The notes below the pieces were generated by a model. The model was not told the DNA's origin and made no database searches. It worked only from the letters and a program-made list of their open reading frames with translations. The position numbers were made by a program, and so were the translations under genes. From Kiritimatiellia bacterium (lineage in GTDB: Bacteria; Verrucomicrobiota; Kiritimatiellia; RFP12; UBA1067), in contig JAQUCE010000030.1 of assembly GCA_028686345.1 (NCBI GenBank), positions 1 through 46,119 on the forward strand: a DNA stretch of 46,119 bases, given 5' to 3'. This document shows positions 1 to 8,402 of the stretch, in pieces. Position 1 is the stretch's first letter, and each line of letters begins with the position of its first letter.

Positions 1-2813
1 TTGCATCAGTTGCATTCGGATTAAAAGGCGGCGAGCTTGCTCCAGGCAGCAGCGTTGGAACGCTTAGCATAGCTGGCGACCTTAGCCTGACACCCTCAGC
101 GTGGCTCAATATTGAAATTGACAGCAGTACTGTGTACGACGCAATTGATGTCACAGGCTCCATCACACTGAATAATGCCCGCCTGACAGGCAGTATCAGT
201 GGCACAGCTGGACCGGGTGACAAATATTTTATAATTTTGAACAGCGGCGGCGATCCGGTTAGCGGCACATTTGCCAGCGTGCCACAGGGCGGCAGCGTCG
301 ATATTGATGGACAGACTTTCACCGTCAGTTATGAAGGCGACTCCGGCAGCGGCTCCGTTACCGGCGGCAACGATGTGGTGTTGTATAACGCAATCACTAC
401 GCCGGCACCGGCGGGACCGTTCTGGAAGGAGATCAGCTTCCCTGGTTATTACCGCAACTCAACCCTGACAAACTTCCCGGCCTTGATTGTACTCAATGAG
501 GAGATGCAGAACTTCAGCTACACTACCTTTGTTTCACCTACCGGCGGCGATCTGCGTTTCTACTCAGATCAAAGCAAGACAGCCGAGCTCAATTACGAGA
601 TTGAAAGTTGGAATACCAGTGGCGCATCATATATCTGGGTACAGGTGCCTGAGCTGGCAAAGGATACATCCATCTGGGCCTACTGGGGGGATGCTGGCCA
701 GACCGCACCGCCTGCTTACGCCGCTGACGGTTCAACTTGGTCGGAGGGCTTTGCCGCTGTTTATCATCTCAATCAACGCAGCGGCAACCTATCGCCGGAT
801 GCGACAGCTAACAGCAACCATGCCACTATCAACGCCCCGGGCAGTACTGTGAGCACCAATGGACTGTTCGGCAACGCCGAATACTTAGCCGGCGGCTCGC
901 AAAACAGGATAACCAAAGTCCTTACCGAGTCTGTCTGGCCGGAGTATACGGTAGAGTTCTGGGCCAAGCCGCGGGTTACCGGGCAGGTGGGTTACACAGC
1001 TGCATTCAACAACGGCAAAAACGGCTTCCAGCTCGAGGCGGATGGCACAACCTATGAGTACTACGGCGGAACCACCAAAACTATCGGCACACTTTCAACT
1101 GAGTGGAGTTGGGTTGCTGTTACCTGCAACAGCGGATCGCCTTTAACCCGCATGTTCTACAACGGTGTTGGAAGTGAATCCTGGAACGGACAAAACGCTA
1201 AATTTGGGCGGTTTGAATTAGGGTGCAACCGCGGGCAGAACCTCTGTTTTGACGGTCTGATCGATGAGGTGCGCATCTCCTCGGTTGTCCGTTCGGATGA
1301 CTGGCTCTGGGCATCGCACGCCAACCAGAATAACCCGTTGGCATTCACAGGCCAAACCCCGGCATCCTACTGGGATACCACCACCGCGGTGGGGCTGCAA
1401 TCCGGCAACGGAATCTGGGACAGTGCTGCCTCTACTTTCTGGAGCACTGACAGTTTCTACGGCAGTTCACCGCTTCTTACTTGGGATGGCAGTGCGCCGG
1501 ATGCCCATTTCACGGCAGCTGGCGGCGGGGTAATAACAGTGGCTGATAATGTTGCGGTGGAACGCATGCACTTTGAGAGCGCTGGCTACACACTCTCAGG
1601 CGGCTCACTCAACCTTGGTGGCGGCATTGTTGCAACAGAGAGTGCTAATGTCAGCTCCCCAATCGTCCTGCAAACTGAACAACGTTGGAGTGTGGCTAGC
1701 AACAAAACAGCACAGTTCACTGGAATTATATCCGGCGGTGCGGCCAATCGAATCTTCAAGACCGGCCAGGGCACTCTCAATCTCAAGGCGCATAACTCTT
1801 TCTCCGGTGGTGTGACGGTGAGTGAGGGTGCGCTTTTAGTGGACATTGGCAACTGGTATGATAACCCAGGTCAGGGCAATGGCAAGCTGGTCATCAATCA
1901 GGGGGCGCTCGCTGAATTCCGTGGCGCACATGCCTTCGGATCCGGAACAGGTGGCAAAGATGCATACATAAACGGGGGAACGCTCCACTTTTGGGACAAT
2001 AATTATGTGGGTACAATTGAGATGACCGCCGGTCTGCTTTACGGTGGCGGTGAGAACCGCACTGCCGGGGGTACTTTCACGATCTATGCGGCTGCCGCAC
2101 CATCGGTCATCGCCAACCGCGTCAACCTGTATAACAACCGTACCATCAATGTGCAGGATGGAGCCGCGGCCAAGGATCTGATTATCAGTGGCCCTATCTC
2201 CAACAGCAATGGGCTGACCATCAATGGCCCCGGCACCGTCGAGTTCACCGGAAACAACACCTACTCGGGTGCTACCTTGCTCGCGAACAACGCTACTCTG
2301 CTGGTTAATAACACTGCCGGCTCAGGCATCGGTTCCGGCCCGGTCACCATCAACAACGGCACACTGGGCGGCACAGGCAGCATTGCAGGCGCGGTCAGCT
2401 TTGGAGCCAACGGCGGCGCAATCGCGCCGGGAGCCAGTGTAGGCACACTGACTGTGCACAGCAATGTCACCTTCACAAGCGCCGCAAGTCTTGATGTGAC
2501 CGTTGACGGGATAGAGGCAGGTGAATACAGCGCCCTGGTTGTCAACGGCGCGGTTGACCTGGCTGATGCTACGCTGAACGTTACGCTCAACACCGAAATC
2601 TCGGGCGGTAAATCGCTGTTCCTGATTGTCAATGATGGCACCGACGCTGTTAGCGGAACCTTCAACAATCTGCCGGAGGGGGAAACCTTTAAGATAAGTG
2701 GCATCAGCTTCAGTATCTTCTACTCTGCTGATGCGGAGACAGGCGCTACGACCGGCGGCAACGATGTGCTGTTACGCTCCACCTCGCGTGGGACTGTTAT
2801 CATTGCAAGATGA
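1..2813 (+). CDS. Secreted autotransporter-repeat/DUF2341/LamG protein, 3' part
   Basis: The reading frame is open to the window edge, so the N-terminus lies outside; the first in-frame GTG (132) is not the true start. Domains in order: a beta-helix tail with the sequence APGSSVGTLSIAGDL (about 36-80); a DUF2341 domain (about 420-705; FWKEISFPGYYRN and WVQVPEL...WAYWGD); a LamG/concanavalin-like domain (about 740-1300; VEFWAKP, LIDEVRIS); then autotransporter-associated beta-strand repeats (GTLNLKAHNSFSGG near 1770, GTVEFTGNNTYSGA near 2230). The ending repeats the opening: VSGTF...GGNDVVL near 260-385 is matched by VSGTF...GGNDVLL near 2650-2770, which suggests module duplication. It ends with STSRGTVIIAR, and no PEP-CTERM anchor or outer-membrane barrel is visible. 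Such proteins are exported surface or extracellular proteins, probably for binding polysaccharide; the substrate cannot be told. Confidence 0.85.
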   Translation, partial: ASVAFGLKGGELAPGSSVGTLSIAGDLSLTPSAWLNIEIDSSTVYDAIDVTGSITLNNARLTGSISGTAGPGDKYFIILNSGGDPVSGTFASVPQGGSVDIDGQTFTVSYEGDSGSGSVTGGNDVVLYNAITTPAPAGPFWKEISFPGYYRNSTLTNFPALIVLNEEMQNFSYTTFVSPTGGDLRFYSDQSKTAELNYEIESWNTSGASYIWVQVPELAKDTSIWAYWGDAGQTAPPAYAADGSTWSEGFAAVYHLNQRSGNLSPDATANSNHATINAPGSTVSTNGLFGNAEYLAGGSQNRITKVLTESVWPEYTVEFWAKPRVTGQVGYTAAFNNGKNGFQLEADGTTYEYYGGTTKTIGTLSTEWSWVAVTCNSGSPLTRMFYNGVGSESWNGQNAKFGRFELGCNRGQNLCFDGLIDEVRISSVVRSDDWLWASHANQNNPLAFTGQTPASYWDTTTAVGLQSGNGIWDSAASTFWSTDSFYGSSPLLTWDGSAPDAHFTAAGGGVITVADNVAVERMHFESAGYTLSGGSLNLGGGIVATESANVSSPIVLQTEQRWSVASNKTAQFTGIISGGAANRIFKTGQGTLNLKAHNSFSGGVTVSEGALLVDIGNWYDNPGQGNGKLVINQGALAEFRGAHAFGSGTGGKDAYINGGTLHFWDNNYVGTIEMTAGLLYGGGENRTAGGTFTIYAAAAPSVIANRVNLYNNRTINVQDGAAAKDLIISGPISNSNGLTINGPGTVEFTGNNTYSGATLLANNATLLVNNTAGSGIGSGPVTINNGTLGGTGSIAGAVSFGANGGAIAPGASVGTLTVHSNVTFTSAASLDVTVDGIEAGEYSALVVNGAVDLADATLNVTLNTEISGGKSLFLIVNDGTDAVSGTFNNLPEGETFKISGISFSIFYSADAETGATTGGNDVLLRSTSRGTVIIAR

Positions 2814-3379
2814 TAAGTCAACATCACAATCCTTGTCTCTTTTGACCAGCCACAGGAAACTGTTGTTTGATTAGGATTATGATTAGGATTGTGATTTTTT
2901 AGGGATTTTTTAGGGACAGGCACTGATTTTCCACTCCGACAAAGTTAACGATAAAGTTAGCGACAAAGTCTACGCTTGCGCCGGGAGGTCGTTCGCGTGC
3001 CGACTGCGGTCGCCCGCATAGCGGACGACTTCCTTGCTTCGCGCCTGCCGTGTGACAGGCAAGCGTCATTACAATGGAAACGTGTAGGGTTGGCGGTGCT
3101 TGTCCGGCGTAGTTCCGCTTGCGGGACGAAGACGGATGAGCCAAACAAAGATCATGAAACCCCATGGTGCACCTTTGACGAATAATCGCCCGGCATCCGC
3201 TAATTGCTTCTGAGAAGCAACCCTACACCCCGGGGCGCGCTTTTCTCATGCCTGTTGAAAAATGCCGCTCGCAGAGCGGCTACTACACCTAAAGCAGCTA
3301 GTCGGGCAACCACAGATACTGTGTGTGTGCAGGAGGTCGTTGCTATCATTCAGAAGTTTGTGATTAAGAGCCCGCTGCT
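2814..3379. repeat. Repeat-filled intergenic region
   Basis: No gene is credible here. It holds an inverted GATTAGGATT-type element (about 2829-2900), two near-copies of GATTTTTTAGG followed by a GGGACAGGCACTG motif (about 2890-2926), and a large composite element (about 2940-3250). The composite is an inverted, diverged copy of DNA at 39949-40200, sharing the segments around GCAAAGATCATGAAACCCC-like and TTGCTTCTGAGAAGCAA sequence. A CTAAAGCAGC-ended element (3289-3383) runs into the end of parC. Short ORFs predicted here are translations of the repeats. Confidence 0.75.
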
Positions 3380-3383
3380 TTAG
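3289..3383. repeat. CTAAAGCAGC-ended palindromic element, copy 1
   Basis: The 95-bp element begins CTAAAGCAGCTAGTCGGGC and ends GCCCGCTGCTTTAG, so the ends form imperfect terminal inverted repeats (10 bp, then GGGC after a 5-nt bulge on one side). On the minus strand the TAA inside the terminal CTAAAG (3380-3382) is the stop codon of parC. Related copies lie at 33195-33291 and 40440-40535, with a half copy at 34689-34710. Confidence 0.8.
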
Positions 3384-5536
3384 GTGAGTATCCCTTTTGA
3401 GCCGCGTTCGCTCTCTTTCCACCAGCCCGGCTCTTTTGTGACAATTCTTGCGATGCTTTTAGTTGTCATTTGAATCCCGCGGGCTGCGACCCCTTTGATG
3501 CGCACCTCGGCGAGCGGTGAGAACACCTGCTGATGAATCTGCTGGTGTTTGGCTGGCTTATATTTAACAAATATGCTTTCAGGGGCATCTTCCTGAAACA
3601 AAAGGATCTTGCTTTTCTCTGGTGCCAGCCGGTAGTCTTTATGTTGAATGGCACCGCCGAAAGCAAAGCGTTTGATATAGGTGAAGCCATACTCAGGTTC
3701 CAGGTAAACAGCGGTGAACTCCTTGGTTTTATTGAAAATCTGGCAGTAAATCCAGTTGCTGTCAACAAAAAGCTTGTCCGGCGGCGGCATCATTTTATAG
3801 CTGCCGTCATCCCACACAACAATTATTTTATCAAGGGATGAGCATTGGAAAAGCTCGTCGCCGCCCTTGATCTCTGTTCCAATGTATCCGTTTGCCCGGT
3901 CGATTTTCAGCGAGAGCTCGGTGGCTGTGAGTTTGCGCACCTCAACCTGCTTAAAGCCGCTGCCCACGACTTCCGTGAGGCGGGGATATTGTGCCCTGTA
4001 TTTTTTGATCAGGTTGGTCAGATACTGCGTTGTGTAGCGTTTGAGCTGGTTGAGATTGTTTTTGACTGTCCCCTCTTCTTCGAGGATGTTTTCAATCTCC
4101 TGCCGGCTTTTATTGATGTCATAGCGCGAGATACGACGGATCTTGATCTGCAGCAGCCGGTCAACGTCTTCCAGGGTTATGGCCCTGCGCAAACGGTTCA
4201 GGAAGGGTTCGAAGCCGCTGATCACAGCCTTTTGAACCTCCTCCCAGGTGACCTTCTCCTCAATACGCTGATAGATGCGCTCTTCAATGAAAATCTGCTC
4301 CAGTGTTTTGCTGTGGAAGAGGTCGTCCAGCTCATTTAGACGCAGCTCAAGCTCGCGTTTCAAGAGATCCATCAGCAGCTCAGTGCTGGCCTTCAGGATC
4401 TCCGAGGTGGTCATCTCCACCGGTCTGTTCCGGTAGAGCACCACTGGCCTGGTGGAGACCGAACTTTCGCAGGAGGTGAAAGCGTAGAGCATTTGGATGG
4501 CGCGCTCCTGAGATGTTCCGCTTGCCAGCACCAGCTCGATTTCAACCTTTTCAGCGGTGTAGTCGTTGATCTGTTTGACGGCCAGTTTCTTTTTCCTGAT
4601 CGCCTCTTCGATGTTGTTGATCAGCGTTTCAGTGGTCTGTCCAAAGGGCAGCTGTGTGATCACCAGCTTATTCTTATCGCGGGTTGCGATAGTGGCGCGG
4701 ACCTTGATCTTACCAATGCCGTCCGCATACTCCGCGACATCCATTTTGCCGCCTGTTGGGAAATCGGGCAGTACCTGGAAGGGCTTTTGTCGGATGATAT
4801 TGATCTGCGCCTCCAGCAACTCGATAAAGTTGTGCGGCATAATATAAGTCGAGAGTCCGACGGCAATACCCTCTGCCCCCAGCATCAGCAGCAGGGGGAG
4901 CTTGCATGGCAGCAGCACCGGCTCTTGATTGCGCCCGTCATAGCTGGGGATATAGGTGGTGATCTTCTGGTTGTAGAGCTGGGTGCGGGCCAGATCAGTC
5001 AGGCGGCACTCAATGTAGCGCGAGGCTGCTGCCCGGTCGCCGGTGTGGATGCTGCCGAAGTTGCCCTGGCCTTCGATCAGATAGCGCTTGTTGGTCAGGT
5101 TGACGATCGCGTCGGCGATTGAGGCGTCGCCATGCGGGTGATACTGCATGGTGTGGCCCACCACGTTGGCGACCTTGATGAAGCGTCCGTCGTCCTTCTC
5201 CTTGAGCGCGTGCATAATCCGGCGCTGCACTGGCTTGAATCCATCCTCAACCGTTGGGATTGCGCGGTTGCAGATTGTGTAAGATGCGAACTGCAAAAAG
5301 TTCTGATCCATCAGTTCGCGCAAGGGGCCTGAGCCGCTCTGTTCATCGTACAGCGCACTGGAGTTGTTCAGCTCTTCGTTGTCCCCGTTCTCATCCGCGT
5401 TCTCAACGGCTTCGACATCCTCCTGTTTACCCGGCAATGTCTCGCTGTTGCTGAAAAGCTCCATATTTTCAAAAAGACTTGGCGGCTCATTCACATTGGC
5501 AGAGGAGGAAATTTTCTTTCTTGGTTTTTTGCTCAA
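3380..5536 (-). CDS. parC: DNA topoisomerase IV subunit A (ParC-like)
   Basis: 718 aa. The breakage-reunion subunit of a type IIA topoisomerase; with ParE it decatenates and relaxes DNA. A charged, low-complexity N-terminal extension (about residues 1-68) precedes the core that starts LRELMDQNFLQFASY. The winged-helix region shows HPHGDASIADAI, with Ala138 where E. coli ParC has Ser80. The active-site Tyr is Y174 in AASRYIE. No GyrA-box (QRRGGKG) is visible, and the short C-terminus fits topoisomerase IV rather than gyrase; it resembles the Bacteroidetes/Chlamydia type. The start is TTG (5536) with GAGGAG about 8 nt upstream, and its TTGA overlaps the parE stop, so the two are translationally coupled. 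The TAA stop lies inside the terminal repeat of a dispersed element. Confidence 0.9.
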   Translation of the reverse strand: MSKKPRKKISSSANVNEPPSLFENMELFSNSETLPGKQEDVEAVENADENGDNEELNNSSALYDEQSGSGPLRELMDQNFLQFASYTICNRAIPTVEDGFKPVQRRIMHALKEKDDGRFIKVANVVGHTMQYHPHGDASIADAIVNLTNKRYLIEGQGNFGSIHTGDRAAASRYIECRLTDLARTQLYNQKITTYIPSYDGRNQEPVLLPCKLPLLLMLGAEGIAVGLSTYIMPHNFIELLEAQINIIRQKPFQVLPDFPTGGKMDVAEYADGIGKIKVRATIATRDKNKLVITQLPFGQTTETLINNIEEAIRKKKLAVKQINDYTAEKVEIELVLASGTSQERAIQMLYAFTSCESSVSTRPVVLYRNRPVEMTTSEILKASTELLMDLLKRELELRLNELDDLFHSKTLEQIFIEERIYQRIEEKVTWEEVQKAVISGFEPFLNRLRRAITLEDVDRLLQIKIRRISRYDINKSRQEIENILEEEGTVKNNLNQLKRYTTQYLTNLIKKYRAQYPRLTEVVGSGFKQVEVRKLTATELSLKIDRANGYIGTEIKGGDELFQCSSLDKIIVVWDDGSYKMMPPPDKLFVDSNWIYCQIFNKTKEFTAVYLEPEYGFTYIKRFAFGGAIQHKDYRLAPEKSKILLFQEDAPESIFVKYKPAKHQQIHQQVFSPLAEVRIKGVAARGIQMTTKSIARIVTKEPGWWKESERGSKGILT

Positions 5537-7359
5537 GACAAAGACTCCTCGGTAATCACAAGATTATTCATAATATATTCACGGCGGTCAGGGGTGTTAC
5601 GACCCATAAAAAAACTGATCGTTTGATCCAGCGCGTGATCCTGGCTGGAGTCCACGGGTGTTAACCGCATATTTTTGCCTACAAAGGCTTTAAATTCAGC
5701 GGGTGAGATCTCACCAAGTCCTTTAAAGCGGGTGATCTCGGGGTTTTTACCGCATTTTTCCATGGCAGTGGCGCGTTCCTCCTCGTTGTAGCAGTAGTGC
5801 GTCTCTTTTTTGTTGCGCACCCGGAAAAGCGGGGTCTCCAGGATATAGAGGTGCCCCTCTTGAATGACCCGTTTAAAGAAACGAACAAACAGGGTGATCA
5901 GCAGGTTACGGATATGCAGACCGTCAACATCCGCGTCGGTCGCGAGAATCACCTTTTGGTAGCGCAGGTGGTCAACTGAGTCTTCAATGTTCAGGCTGCG
6001 CATCAGGTTGTAGATCTCAACATTCTTATAGATGGCGTCACGTTTCAGATCACAGACATTGAGCGGCTTGCCCTTGAGCATGAAAACCGCCTGGGTGCCG
6101 ACATCGCGGCACTGGATGATGGAGCCGCCGGCCGACTGACCCTCAGTGATGAACACCATGGTGTCAAGGCCCTTGCCTTTCTCCTTGTTTAGGTGGTGTT
6201 TGCAGTCCTTGAGCTGCGGGATCCGGAGCGTTGTTTTGCGGGCCAGGTCACGCGCGAGCTTTTTGACTGTATTCAGCTCTGCGCGCAGCTTGCTGGTTTC
6301 CTCGATTTTTTCAATTAGCTTGGCCGCCTCGATTGGTTCGCGATGCAGCATCTCTTCTGTGACCCGTTTAACCTCTGCCACCAGTTCAGAGCGTATCTCC
6401 TGGTTGCCGAGTCTGTTTTTGGTCTGCGACTCAAAGATCGGCTCTCTCAGCCGGATGGCGATCGCGCCGATAATACCCTCCCGCACATCATCACCGGAGA
6501 ACTTCTTTTTGCTGTATTCATTGACCCCTTTCAACAGACCCTCTTTGAAAGCGGAGAGGTGGGTGCCGCCATTATTGGTGAACTGTCCATTCACAAATGA
6601 ATAGTACTCCTCACTGAAGCGGTTCGTGTGCGTGAACACCAGCTCCAGTGTTTTAGAGCGATAGTGAAAGGGGGGGTAGAGTTTCTCGAATTTAGCCTCG
6701 TCGTGAATCAGATCCAGCAGCCCGTTCTTTGAGATAATCTGCTTGCCATTGAAATCAAGTGTCAGGCCTGCGTTGAGGTAGGCGTACATCCGGAGCCGGC
6801 GCAGGATGTGCTCTTCGCGATAGATGTATTTTTTGAAGATCTCGCTATCAGCGACAAACCGGACAAAGGTGCCATTGCGCTCGTTCTTGGCGCAACGCCC
6901 GCGTTTTTGTGAGATCAGTTGGCCTTTTTTGAAGCAGGCTTCGGAGTAACTGTTATCGCGGAACGCCCGCACCTCGAAATCAGTGGAGAGCGCATTGACC
7001 GCTTTGGTGCCCACTCCATTCATGCCCACCGAGAATTGGAACGCATCGTCGTTGAATTTGCCGCCGGTATTGATCTCGGAGACACATTCAACCACCTTGC
7101 CGAGCGGGATACCGCGCCCGTAATCGCGGATTTTAACCTCGCCGCTATTGTAATCCAACTGGATATCAATCCGTTTGCCAAAGCCCATGATAAATTCATC
7201 GACAGCGTTATCCAGAACCTCTTTCAGCAGGATGTAGATGCCGTCTTCGTACTGTGAGCCGTCGCCGGTTCGTCCAATGTACATGCCGGTTCGTTGACGG
7301 ATATGATCAATCGCGGAGAGGGTCAGAATATGTTTGTCGTCGTAGGTGTTATCTGCCAT
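5533..7359 (-). CDS. parE: DNA topoisomerase IV subunit B (ParE-like)
   Basis: 608 aa. The ATPase subunit partner of the ParC-like protein that overlaps its end by 4 bp. The GHKL ATP-binding domain shows the N-box EVLDNAVDEF, the G1 box DYGRGIP and GMNGVGTKAVNALS. The transducer and TOPRIM parts follow, with FITEGQSAGGS and DADVDGLHIRNLL. The TOPRIM motif has Gln where most ParE/GyrB proteins have Asp (EGDSAGG); the metal-binding DADVD is intact. The text RDVGTQAVFMLKGKPLN and ITRFKGLGEISPAEF is typical of the Bacteroidetes/PVC topoisomerase IV B family, and the roughly 600-residue length fits. No clear Shine-Dalgarno precedes the ATG. Assigned as ParE rather than GyrB because of its ParC-like neighbour. 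Confidence 0.9.
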   Translation of the reverse strand: MADNTYDDKHILTLSAIDHIRQRTGMYIGRTGDGSQYEDGIYILLKEVLDNAVDEFIMGFGKRIDIQLDYNSGEVKIRDYGRGIPLGKVVECVSEINTGGKFNDDAFQFSVGMNGVGTKAVNALSTDFEVRAFRDNSYSEACFKKGQLISQKRGRCAKNERNGTFVRFVADSEIFKKYIYREEHILRRLRMYAYLNAGLTLDFNGKQIISKNGLLDLIHDEAKFEKLYPPFHYRSKTLELVFTHTNRFSEEYYSFVNGQFTNNGGTHLSAFKEGLLKGVNEYSKKKFSGDDVREGIIGAIAIRLREPIFESQTKNRLGNQEIRSELVAEVKRVTEEMLHREPIEAAKLIEKIEETSKLRAELNTVKKLARDLARKTTLRIPQLKDCKHHLNKEKGKGLDTMVFITEGQSAGGSIIQCRDVGTQAVFMLKGKPLNVCDLKRDAIYKNVEIYNLMRSLNIEDSVDHLRYQKVILATDADVDGLHIRNLLITLFVRFFKRVIQEGHLYILETPLFRVRNKKETHYCYNEEERATAMEKCGKNPEITRFKGLGEISPAEFKAFVGKNMRLTPVDSSQDHALDQTISFFMGRNTPDRREYIMNNLVITEESLS

Positions 7360-7468
7360 AGCTGGTTATAAGAGGTAGGTGAGAGTGTTTGGATAAACAA
7401 TCTGTGGTGTAAAAGCAATCTTTTGATGGATTAGCCGCTGTTTTAGCTTGCCGGAGTTGGCGGGGATT

Positions 7469-8110
7469 TTATTGGTCTTGGGCCGCGGCATTCGCTTCGA
7501 ATCTGCGAATGCGGTTGATCACCACGGGAGTGGTGGGGACATCTTGAAAACGCCCGGCGCTGCCAGTGGCGGTTTGCGCGATTTTATCAACCACATCCAT
7601 TCCCTCCAGGACTTTACCGAAGACGCAGTAGCCCCAGCCAGTGTCGGTTTTGGACTTGTGGTCCAGGTGCCCTGTGTTACGGTCTTGCAGGTTGATGAAA
7701 AACTGCGAGGTTGCGCTGTCAACAATCCCGGTGCGGGCCATTGCCAGTGTTCCGCGTGTGTTGCTCAACCCGTTGTCAGCCTCATTCTTGACCGGCTTGC
7801 TGGTCTCTTTTTGAACCATCTCTTTGGTGAAACCGCCGCCCTGGATCATAAAGCCGTTGATAACTCGGTGAAAGATGGTTTCGTCATAGAATTTTTTGTC
7901 AATGTATTGCAGGACATTGCTGACGGTCATGGGGGCTTTATCCTCAAACAGCTCCGCTTTAATATTGCCCAGGGTGGTTTCAATCATAATCTGCACGGTT
8001 TTCGGCTCCTTTGTTGCTTGCGTCTCAAGCGGTATGGTTTTCTGCTGCAGCTCTGCCGCAGTCACGGCCAGACCGGTTCCCAGTAATAAAACAATCAATG
8101 TATTTCGCAT
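7469..8110 (-). CDS. Exported cyclophilin-type peptidyl-prolyl isomerase
   Basis: 213 aa. An N-terminal Sec signal (MRNTLIVLLLGTGLAVTAAE) precedes a linker and a cyclophilin domain of about 165 residues that begins VQIMIETTLGNIKAELFED. Conserved catalytic and binding blocks are visible: FHRVINGFMIQGGGF, SQFFIN and FGKVLEGMDVVDKIA. It catalyses cis-trans proline isomerisation and probably helps fold exported proteins in the periplasm, like E. coli PpiA. It is on the same strand as parE/parC, 109 nt upstream of parE, and may or may not be co-transcribed. GGGGATTAAA precedes the ATG. Confidence 0.92.
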   Translation of the reverse strand: MRNTLIVLLLGTGLAVTAAELQQKTIPLETQATKEPKTVQIMIETTLGNIKAELFEDKAPMTVSNVLQYIDKKFYDETIFHRVINGFMIQGGGFTKEMVQKETSKPVKNEADNGLSNTRGTLAMARTGIVDSATSQFFINLQDRNTGHLDHKSKTDTGWGYCVFGKVLEGMDVVDKIAQTATGSAGRFQDVPTTPVVINRIRRFEANAAAQDQ

Positions 8111-8257
8111 TTTAATCCCCTATAAAAAATGAATGCAACTATTATAGTGTTTCACCGCGATAAAATCCAGTGCAAAATCAGGAGAAAAACAAACTGCAAT
8201 AAAAACGATCCGCGCTCCGCAGCTTTAATGCGTAAAAAAAGGCTCCGGATTTAGCGT

Positions 8258-8286
8258 TTGACATTTAGAAAACAATCCGGTATTGT
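8258..8286 (+). promoter_or_regulatory. Probable sigma-70 promoter of rpoD
   Basis: A perfect -35 hexamer TTGACA (8258-8263) is separated by exactly 17 bp from TATTGT (8281-8286), which matches 4 of 6 bases of the -10 consensus. It lies about 115 nt upstream of the rpoD ATG in the divergent gap between the cyclophilin gene and rpoD. The remainder of this 292-bp gap holds no gene. Confidence 0.55.
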
Positions 8287-8402
8287 ATACCCCTTTCTTA
8301 CCTATAATGGGTGAATTGTATCCTGAAGATGCTTTTCCCATACTTTTAAACGGGTGTTTCAATTTTTGAATTAATTTAGTAAATGCTTTTGAGGGTGTAT
8401 AA

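Noticed and set aside
4493..5122. Plus-strand ORF of 209 codons within parC
   Set aside because: Mirror of the parC coding frame; parC motifs including the catalytic Tyr region cover this stretch.
7448..8086. Plus-strand ORF of 212 codons opposite the cyclophilin gene
   Set aside because: The minus strand encodes an unmistakable cyclophilin with a signal peptide.
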